Source: Trichoplusia ni
Taxonomy: Eukaryota; Arthropoda; Insecta; Lepidoptera; Noctuidae
Length of the DNA stretch: 64,000 nt
Direction of reading: 5' to 3'
NCBI RefSeq assembly: GCF_003590095.1
Contig: NC_039480.1
Coordinates: forward strand, 6,115,328 to 6,179,327
Position numbers and translations under genes: made by a program. The stretch's first letter is position 1, and each line of letters begins with the position of its first letter. The notes beneath the pieces were generated by a model, which was given only the letters and a program-made list of their open reading frames with translations, searched no databases and was not told the DNA's origin. Shown piece after piece: positions 56,430 through 64,000 of this stretch.

Positions 56430-56569
56430 AAACACATATTTTTATATATTTATGCACATTTATTTATATAATAAGTATAACTTATAACTACTACACTTTG
56501 GAAAAATAAATCTATTTATTTATCATTTATTTTTGTTTTTATTTATGTACCTACTCATTATAATATTTT

Positions 56570-56817
56570 AAATATATAAATTTCCCGTGTCACGATGTTA
56601 GTTACCGTACTCCTCCGAAACGGTTCGAGCGATTTTTATGAAATTTTGTACACATATTGGGTAGGTCTGAGAATAGAACAACATCTATTATTCATACCCC
56701 TAAGTGATAAGGGTTGTGACGAAATTGTTTGTTTTTATTTTTTTACAGTTTGCCATTAAAATACATACAACTAGAAAAAAAAATATTCGGCAAAACAACG
56801 TTTGCTGGGTCAGTTAG
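56570..56817 (+). mobile_element. Helitron-like element, third subfamily
   Basis: CCCGTGTCACGATGTTAGTTACCG .. GTTTGCTGGGTCAGTTAG, just past the gelsolin poly(A) signal. Confidence 0.65.
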
Positions 56818-56889
56818 TTTTATTATATTATAACAAAAGTGATACAAATACGTTTTGATCTTAGTATGTAATAAAATAAATATAGTACC

Positions 56890-57360
56890 AGTTTTTATAC
56901 TTCAGATTCAGCTTTGGGGGTTCGTGAATGTTTTTTTTCAGTGCCTAGGGGCCCACTGTGACCAGGGGCCCACCACCAAATTAGGCATCTAAAAAAAAGC
57001 ACCATGGATTTTTTTACTGAAAGTTATTTCAACTTCAACCGTGGGGACCCACTCCTTTGTTGCCTAGGCCCCTGGATCCGGCCCGGTGACCAGGGGCCGA
57101 GCACTCACGATTAAAAAAAAAATCGATGTAATGTATAAAAAAGGAGGGCCTGAAACTAACTGTGCTTAGGGGCCCCGAGATGGTTAATCCGGCCCTGAAT
57201 AACAGTGAATGAAACTTATGTGTGACGTCACAATTGTGCAAAAGCTTTTATTTGTCAGTTTTAGTTGTTGTAAACAAAAATGAAGGGGATACAGTGATTT
57301 AAAATCTCATGTGACGTCACTTACCAGTACGCTTTTTACTAGCAAGTGATGTCACTAGCC
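56890..57360. repeat. Degraded repeats between gelsolin and galla-2
   Basis: GGGGCCCACTGTGACCAGGGGCCC and a diverged second copy (GTGACCAGGGGCC near 57087), then TGACGTCA-bearing pieces at about 57225 and 57310. No gene seen. Confidence 0.5.
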
Positions 57361-57463
57361 CCAACTACAAAACTTAAGTGATTTTTATCTTCCTTAACAT
57401 GATAAAATGAAAAATATGGTAATTTTTTTTTGAAAATCCGTCTGACAAACCTAATTATATCTT

Positions 57464-58272
57464 TCATACAGTGGCGATACATTGATTTATAATTTGAACT
57501 AGATTCTTATTTTCTAATGCTGCCGCAATTCTTTCTTTGTCCGCTAGTTGCTTGTTAACTGCCTGTTCTGATACATGGGTCCCTTCGGACACTTCTACGG
57601 TCACTTTGAAGCGGCTTGGTAAGGCACGGAGGAGACGGACACGGATTGATAGGCCTGAAATTAAAGTTTATCTTGTAGTATTATAAAACACTTTTGTTTT
57701 GTCTTCAAATATATTGAAGATATTAAAATTTGATTAATTATGTCTAAAGTCTAGTTTTTCTTTCATTCTCATACCTAGACACCTGATCTCTAGAATTGGA
57801 TTTATGATTGTTATCTCTTTACACCGAAACGGCTTGACCGATTTTGATGAAATTTGGTATTGACGCGTTAACACGTAGAATTGCTACATAGGCTACTTTT
57901 AGCCAACTTTGTTAAAGAAAACCTTCCTATTGTTACTTTAAGTAGCCTACTTAATAGCTCAATTTGAGTAAACAAATTGGTTTTAAGATACCCACCTATA
58001 AGTGTCGCCATACTGCAATGAGGGATCGTTGGTGTAAACGTCACATACACAATATTCGCCTTATTATCAACCTTTATATTACTTTCTTCGACCACTCGGA
58101 GTTCCTCAAGAGTCAAGGGATGTTCAGGGTCATTTATATTGCGTATTAAATCGAATATTTCACGTTCATCGAACAAATCTTCTACTTCGTCGTCGTAGTC
58201 AGTAGCTAGCTTTTCTCGCTCCGAACCTTTCTCGTAAACGTTGGGATTTACGTTGTCCGCAGTTTTTGTCAT
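57464..58272 (-). CDS. galla-2: galla-2 / CIAO2B (MIP18 family), 155 aa
   Basis: Component of the cytosolic iron-sulfur assembly targeting complex, which delivers Fe-S clusters to cytosolic and nuclear apoproteins with CIAO1 and MMS19 (family knowledge). Exon 1 is 58272 down to 57996, exon 2 is 57654 down to 57464, with GT/AG sites and kept phase. Key segments: DEREIFDLIRNINDPEHPLT, VDNKANIVYVTFTPTIPHCS (the conserved T-P-T-x-P-H-C-S-M-A-T motif with its reactive Cys), GLSIRVRLLRALPSRFKVTV, THVSEQAVNKQLADKERIAA, and a C-terminal NLVQIINQCI. Full family length. N-terminus MTKTADNVNPNVYEKGSERE is as expected. Reading through the exon-1 donor gives a false longer frame. Confidence 0.95.
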
Positions 58273-59755
58273 TTTGAAACTTCTTGCTTGTTTATTTGGT
58301 TATAAAATGACCTATTTTTGTTGAGATTTGAGAAAAACAATTCGTCAGATGGTGTTATTATGACAACATTGACAACGGATCTTTCGTTTAGGAATAAATG
58401 TTATATTTTTCTAGAATTTGCATTTATTGGTCGTCCCATTCAATAAACTTAGATTAACTTATTTTGTTTATTTCCAAAGATCTTATAGTGCTATGTATGA
58501 TAATTATACATATACTATGAACTGTCCGCCACTTTATTCTTCAACTTAATTTTTAACAATTCATGTTAAAACGACTTCCCTTCCTTAGTTTTTAAACGAA
58601 ATGCTTGATAACGACGTCACAGCCGTTCCAGTCGCAGAAATATCTTTAGAATACCTAAAATTTCTTGTATCTCTTTCTTTTAACGCAATAGTGTATAATC
58701 TTATCTCTTTTACTCGTAAAGTTGAAGTAACCAACTGAATCGCACTCACTGACAGCTCAATCAGGATCAATAATTTACCAGACAATCCCTATACAAATCG
58801 TGTTTTTGAAACTAAATAACTTGTGAGGGGCGTTTCACAATCTCCAACACATAAGAAGAACACACGAACTGTAAGTAACGACATCCAATTTAAATTGAAC
58901 GCTTAAAACCTCTTTACAATAAATACGAAACACTTTTTAGAAAGTTTCTATTATCTTGTAAAATCTATTTGTTTTACGATTATTATTCACGGTTTAGATA
59001 AAAGATCATTACGGAAACTGTGTTCCGCGTAAATAATCTAAATGTGACCGTTTATATAGCTGAAAATCTTTATAAAATGGTTTTCTGTTTAAAATCTTTT
59101 AGAACCAAGTAGGGGTGTATTATTTTATGACGTAACGTCGCTGTATAAGAAGTTCCTCCCTTAAGTGATTTATTTTAAATACCCTAAGTTACCATATTAA
59201 GAAGTGAACTATAAATAAATAAGCAAACACTGCTTTTAAATATCGAAATCACGACGACGAATCACGAAATTAATTTCCAATTGATTCTTAGACATCAATT
59301 TAGTTATTTTAATGGTAAGTTTTGCCTATTTACTGTGGTATAAGGCAATAACTATCTTTATGTAATACTGAAGTATCTTTTTCTATTATTTAAATTATAA
59401 AACAAGCTGATTAAGGCCCCACTATTTGGGTACCTCTTATACTCACATAAGGAAGGAAATATTGTAATTTATCGAAGGTTTAATTTTATGATTTTTATTT
59501 AACTTATAACTATTAATACTAGGCTTAATACTAACCTGCTGGAAAGGATTACTGTGGCCCTAGTATATGAATGGCAAAGGAAGGCAGATGAGTGGGTTTT
59601 TGTCATTAAAAGTCTGAATCTCCCTTCTGCTCAATCCAAAGTGCGAGCCATATCACAAATTCTCATGCAAATAATAAAGTTATTACTTAACTTTAAAAAT
59701 GACCAACAGTTGAAATTAAATATAAAAAATATAATGAAAAAAAAACTCAAACCTC
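58273..59755. promoter_or_regulatory. Shared upstream region of galla-2 and Dap160
   Basis: The two conserved genes are head to head across about 2.5 kb. A GT donor at 59315 (TTTTAATG|GTAAGT) may end a non-coding first exon of Dap160, since its coding exon 1 starts right after an acceptor at 60767. No TATA box stands out and no other gene is seen. Confidence 0.35.
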
Positions 59756-59828
59756 AGATGGGAGTCAAACCTGCAACTCCTGGCTATACACACCGGTAGC
59801 TTTACCAACTGAGCTACCAAAGTCACAG
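59755..59828 (-). repeat. tRNA-like sequence, probably a SINE head or tRNA pseudogene
   Basis: Minus strand: TTTGGTAGCTCAGTTGGTAAAGC (A box) and GCAGGTTTGACTCCCATC (B box), spaced as in a tRNA. The acceptor arms pair poorly, the T-loop has TTTGA instead of TTCGA, and no neat 3' end is present, so a working tRNA gene is doubtful. Confidence 0.5.
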
Positions 59829-60509
59829 AGTGCATGCCCACTTACAGTGGATGTGTTTTTGCCTAGAAATTTTAATTTATAAAGATTTTGATAGTTAAAT
59901 AATCAATTTTGTAACAAATCAACACACAGTTTGGCGTCTTTAACAAATTCTATTAGTGTGTATCTATAATCTTGTCAATCTGACAGTGTATTGTCTTCTG
60001 TTTGTAATTGTACATAAGTGTATGATCACATATTTACAAACATACATCTGATGATGATAATTGCTTATAAATATCGATGTGACAAACATACAAACATTAT
60101 GTCATTATACATTCACAATGTGCTGTGACTTTAGTTCTGTGGCTTAAGGAGTAAATATCTGAGTGTAGGAGTTATTTATAAAAAAACTATTAAGATATTT
60201 GCCGGAAGGAATTTTTTTTTTTCTCATTTAACCAATTGTCTATCAAGAAAAAGAGTTGAAATAAAATACTGTGTTTGTTTATAAGATGTATATTCGTAGA
60301 CCTATTTATTTTGGGTAAGAACACATCATCAGCCTTTTCTGAACTATAGATAGACTACTCTGTCAGTGTGGACTTCAGTTTACAGCTCGCGGTGGTTCTC
60401 GTTGCCATGGGAACGCCGGGATTAAATGTAGCCTTGCCACACACCATTACCCTTCCCCCTTTATCATCAAAATACCCAAAAACCTCTGTGGACATATTGA
60501 TTTTCTTCC

Positions 60510-60670
60510 CACGTTTTTATACACTCACTTTTCTTGTTTGTTTTTCGTTCCGGTTGGATTCTTGCAACTCCATTTTGAGGCTCTTCCCGATAAGCTAGCA
60601 GGCTGAAATTTTCAGGGTAGCTTCAAACCCGATGACAATGCAATTTACAACTATAAAACGGCTGGACCTT
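60510..60670 (+). repeat. Interspersed repeat (copy of the 30450 family)
   Basis: CACGTTTTTATACACTCAC, GTTCCGGTTGGATTCTTGC, AAGCTAGCAGGCTGAAATTT. Ends about 100 nt before Dap160 coding exon 1. Confidence 0.65.
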
Positions 60671-60771
60671 CTGGCATTTCACTCAGCATTTTAAAAGGGT
60701 TTTAGAGGGTGTATTATAGAATCTGATCTAATTTTATAAATTCTTATATAACCTCTTTTGTTTCTAGAATA

Positions 60772-63700
60772 ATGGCGGCCGACCCGTGGATGGTTCAGCT
60801 CCACGAGCACGCGAAATTTGCCGAACACTTCCGAAACCTCGGCCCTGTCAATGGGCACCTCACTGGCGAGCAAGCAAAGAGGTTTATGTTGCAGGTAACT
60901 GTACTATACTGTCTTGAATGATGCAACGGTTTACTCACGCGTAAGTATCGGTCACAGACATAGATGACGCAAATGCCTGCACTTTGCGCGTCCAAACCCC
61001 GACCAAGCGTCAAGGTTGCTCTGTTATTGTTTGATGACCGCGTAAACCAAAAAATGCCTTATAGCGTGATAGTTAACTGCAATAGCCCGAAAATTTCGAG
61101 TACTCAAGGGCTAGAAGTAATTTTATAATTAGACTAGCTTTTCGCCCGCGGCTTCGCCCGCGTCGAGGTCGGTTATATCGCGTTTCCAAGAGAACTCTTT
61201 AAAAGTCTGGGATAAAATATATGTTCCTATCCTATGTTCTTTCTCAAAGTCAACTCTCTCTGTACCAAATTTCATTAAAATCCGTTCAGTGGTTTAGACG
61301 TGAAACCGTAACAGACAGACAAACAGTCAGAGTTACTTTCGCATTTATAATATTAGTAGGGATTATGTGTAAATTCTGTGGTTAAAAAGTCGGCGCGCTT
61401 GGTTTCAATACTAATGTTGATACTTCTGTCATCTATTGTTTATCTATATCTGTGGTATCGGTATTGCTTGACTGCGTTTGGACGCAATCAGAGTCGAATT
61501 TTCGTCTCGCGACATCTGCATCATTTAATAATGAATCATTAAAAGAAAAACATAGTGAGAAAGACACTCCAAAGGTGTTGCGTCACGTCAGAGGACTACG
61601 GGCGGGTTACACTCTGACACCAGGGGGTACATCAACTGTAAGATAAGAAAAATATGGATAATATTTGTTGAATTCTAACCAAACCTGTTTCTTTCCAGTC
61701 ACAACTTCCACCGCCAATCCTGGGTCAAATATGGTCGCTTGCAGACACCAATGCCGATGGGAAGCTGGACCTCAAAGAATTCTCCATAGCATGCAAGGTA
61801 ACACCAGCCTGTAACTGTCCCACTGCAGGCCTCTCATACAGAGAACGAGCATTGATCACCACGCTTGTGAGCTGCCCCACGGTGGGGCGCCATTACCGAA
61901 GCTGTTAATAACACCAGCCTGTAACTGTCCCACTGCAGGCCTCTCATACAGAGAACGAGCATTGATCACCACGCTTGTGAGCTGCCCCACGGTGGGGCGC
62001 CATTACCGAAGCTGTTAATAACACCAGCCTGTAACTGTCCCACTGCAGGCCTCTCATACAGAATACGAGCATTGATCACCACGCTTGTGAGGTGCCCCAC
62101 GGTGAGGCGCCATTACCGAAGCTGTTAATAACACCAGCCTGTAACTGTCCCACTGCAGAGCTAACCTGTATATTTTTGTTTTCAGATCATTAATTTAAAA
62201 CTACACGGTATTGAAGTACCAAAAGTCTTGCCACCATCACTCCTGGCTTCTTTAAGTCCTACAGGTAAATACTTTAATGAGAATAGAAAGAAATGATCAT
62301 TAAAATATATCAATAGAGGAAAAATTTAAAAATAGGAAGAAAATTGAAAATCAAAAGTGCGTGTAAGACTCACGACAATGTGGATTCCGTCCGTCGATGT
62401 CTGAAAAATTAATATACAGGCAATGTTAAGTAACCATCGAATATACTCACATGAAAAAAGTTCCAAAAAAGTTGTCATCCATCACATTGTGACCTTACCT
62501 TGCTTTATCTTGATTTTTATTATTTGTTTTTAGATCTAAAATGCGATTGCAACTTGCGAGAGACCATTATTACGTATTGAAGTAAAAATAATATTCATAA
62601 ATGTTACATTTTTACTAATTTCAAGAAATCTGACTTCAAAAATATATTTGTTTTACCCACAGGAGCACAAAAGCCCCAATTCCCCGCTGCCCCCGCAAAG
62701 CCCCCAGTGCCCCCCATGCCCGCCATGCCATCCCTCCCACAGCAACCATTGATATCCGGTCTCCCATCCATGTCGCAGCCTAGCAACCAGTCCCTCCTAT
62801 CAGACCTGGTTGGACCCCCTATTAGTCAACCCTCTCTAGTACAGCCAATGGTTACGAAACCAGTTCCTGATTTAATATCTGGTGTAAAACCACCACAGCC
62901 GATGGTTGCTCAACCATTGGTTGCCGTTCCTAACATGGTTGCCCCCGCTCAGCCTGTTCAACTGAGTCAACCAATTTCAGCGCCTTTGGTGAATCAGATG
63001 TCGCAACCGTTGATACAGACACAGCCTATTATGAATCAGATTGGCCAGAATCCGCCTCTCATTCCTAACTTGCCTGAGCAGTTGGTGCAAGCTACTCCGC
63101 CTGTTTTGCCACCGCAGCCTTTAAATAGGCCATATGCCTCTCCTCCTGAGTCTGCGCCTATTCAGCCTCTTGGAGGCACGATGGGATCTCAAGTCAGTAC
63201 GGGGTCGTTGATTTCGAGCCCCCCGTCAACCTTGCCCAGCGCTGGGGGTACTGTTGGACAACCTATTACGTCTACTCCGTTGGCTGCGGTCAAGAGCGAT
63301 AGTTTTTCGAAACCAGGTAAGGTTTTTTTTATTTGAATATTTTTTTTATATTTCCCATTTTTTTTTAGAAGAGTGCCCAAAATTAGAAAACCTATTATTT
63401 TCGGTATCGAATGTTGGCTTAGTGACTAATGAATCTGATTGCTAAACCAGATCTCGTGGGTTCGATTCCCACCCAGGACATAATTTTACGTGATGAGCAC
63501 GATCATTTATTCTGTCTGTGTCTGGGTGTAATTAATCTATATTATATATGTATTTAGAAATATATAAGTATGTTTATCAGTTGTCTAGTACTCATAATAC
63601 AAGCTCTGCTTAGTTTGAGACTTGATGGCGTTGTTTGGAAGTTGTGGAATATTGTATTATATTATATTATATATACTATTAATTTAATTATCTTGTAGGA

Positions 63701-63804
63701 TCAGCAGTGGGATCAGTGGTGACAAGTCCAACGGAAATGCCGATGGGTGTGATGAGCCCACCACCAGCTTTAGAGTGGGGTATACCACAACCACAGAAAT
63801 TGAA
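60772..63804 (+). CDS. Dap160: Dap160 / intersectin, 5' part (first EH domain onward)
   Basis: Endocytic scaffold. Five exons in the window: 60772-60894, 61699-61797, 62186-62264, 62663-63316 and 63699-63804, all phase-consistent (353 codons plus 2 nt), then running off the right edge. MAADPWMVQLHEHAKFAEHF starts the EH1 domain (residues ~10-100), with SQLPPPILGQIWSLADTNAD and the EF-hand loop D-T-N-A-D-G-K-L-D-L-K-E, then LKEFSIACK, IINLKLHGIEVPKVLPPSLL. Exon 4 is a Pro/Gln/Ser-rich linker of ~218 residues. Exon 5 ends EWGIPQPQKLK, which in intersectins leads into EH2. The SH3 domains would lie downstream. Start chosen at the first ATG after an in-frame-unsupported 4-nt leader in this exon. 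The 5' UTR is spliced. Confidence 0.92.
61135..61362 (-). mobile_element. Helitron-like element, fourth subfamily (Dap160 intron 1)
   Basis: ACTAGCTTTTCGCCCGCGGCTTCGCCCGCG hairpin end to GTTACTTTCGCATTTATAATATTAGTAGGGA. Confidence 0.75.
61801..62158 (+). repeat. 110-bp tandem repeat, 3.25 copies, Dap160 intron 2
   Basis: Units start at 61801, 61911, 62021 and 62131 (partial), each ACACCAGCCTGTAACTGTCC .. GGCGCCATTACCGAAGCTGT. Copies 1 and 2 look identical and copy 3 has about four changes. The array starts 3 nt after the exon-2 donor. Confidence 0.95.
63435..63655 (+). repeat. SINE family 2 (Dap160 intron 4)
   Basis: GGTTCGATTCCCACCCAGGACA .. ATGAGCACGATCATTTATTC .. AGTTGTCTAGTACTCATAATAC .. 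GGCGTTGTTTGGAAGTTGTGGAA. Followed by a short TATTATAT run and the exon-5 acceptor. Confidence 0.85.
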
Positions 63805-63899
63805 GTAAGTACCATTTATCCCACGTTTCTATACGATTTCTTAAAACTTAAGTTCACGCGACCTCAGTTACGGGAATACTAATACCACAACCATACATA

Positions 63900-64000
63900 A
63901 TCCCTACTAATATTATAAATGCGAAAGTAACTCTGTCTGTCTGTTACGCTTTCACGTCTAAACCACTGAACGGATTTTAATAAAATTTGGTACAGAGATA
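63900..64000 (+). mobile_element. Helitron-like element, fourth subfamily, cut by window end
   Basis: TCCCTACTAATATTATAAATGCGAAAGTAACTCTG .. TTTCACGTCTAAACCACTGAACGGATTTT, same as 40020-40145. Confidence 0.75.

Noticed and set aside
59755..59828. Functional tRNA gene (minus strand)
   Set aside because: Promoter boxes are present but the acceptor stem is weak and the T-loop is not canonical. Kept only as a tRNA-like repeat.
61452..61646. 64-residue frame in Dap160 intron 1
   Set aside because: It lies in repeat-derived sequence (TTTAATAATGAATCATT family). The EH-domain exons on either side join correctly without it.

Overview
This is a stretch of moth nuclear genome (Lepidoptera; probably noctuid-like, which is an inference). 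The evidence is split genes with GT-AG introns, conserved animal genes (gelsolin, galla-2/CIAO2B, Dap160/intersectin), and a very dense load of short repeats typical of moths: Helitron-like elements whose 3' ends read ...GCGGGCAACAGCTAG, several tRNA-derived SINE families, a 5S-rRNA-derived SINE, LINE tails and a foldback MULE. There are no bacterial features, no CRISPR arrays and no convincing free-standing tRNA gene.

Left third (1-30 kb): a cluster of low-complexity, probably secreted proteins resembling silk glue or cuticle components. Three tandem Ser-rich terminal exons (4379-5967, 6714-8134, 9930-10288) share acceptor, intron phase and an N-terminal V-x(2-3)-C-[NT]-F motif. A candidate upstream exon (1319-1477) ends in the matching phase. 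Next come a very acidic 519-aa protein with a clean signal peptide (16693-18799), a small terminal exon on the minus strand (19903-20144), and a giant basic His/Asn/Lys/Asp-rich protein with a repeat of about 50 residues (main exon 24654-29558). None has a function I can assign from sequence. 'Silk or glue-like secreted disordered protein' is inference from composition, secretion signal and clustering.

Middle (30-57 kb): a six-exon gene for a 237-aa secreted or membrane-anchored acidic protein (30860-35226) that I do not recognise, then a complete 19-coding-exon gelsolin gene (38063-56429, 752 aa, six gelsolin repeats). Its introns are full of transposons. One is a 2.1-kb foldback MULE with perfectly sized 416-bp terminal inverted repeats and an 8-bp target duplication. 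A broken copy of gelsolin exon 6 sits 43 kb away at about 2.3 kb, on the opposite strand.

Right end (57-64 kb): galla-2/CIAO2B (minus strand, two exons, complete, 155 aa) and the 5' part of Dap160/intersectin (plus strand, five exons seen, running off the window). They are arranged head to head across about 2.5 kb.

Exon boundaries were assigned by reading GT/AG sites and checking that codon phase is kept across every junction. For gelsolin, the six-exon gene, galla-2, Dap160 and the acidic protein, every junction keeps phase. For the Ser-rich exons and the giant protein the true first exon was not found.
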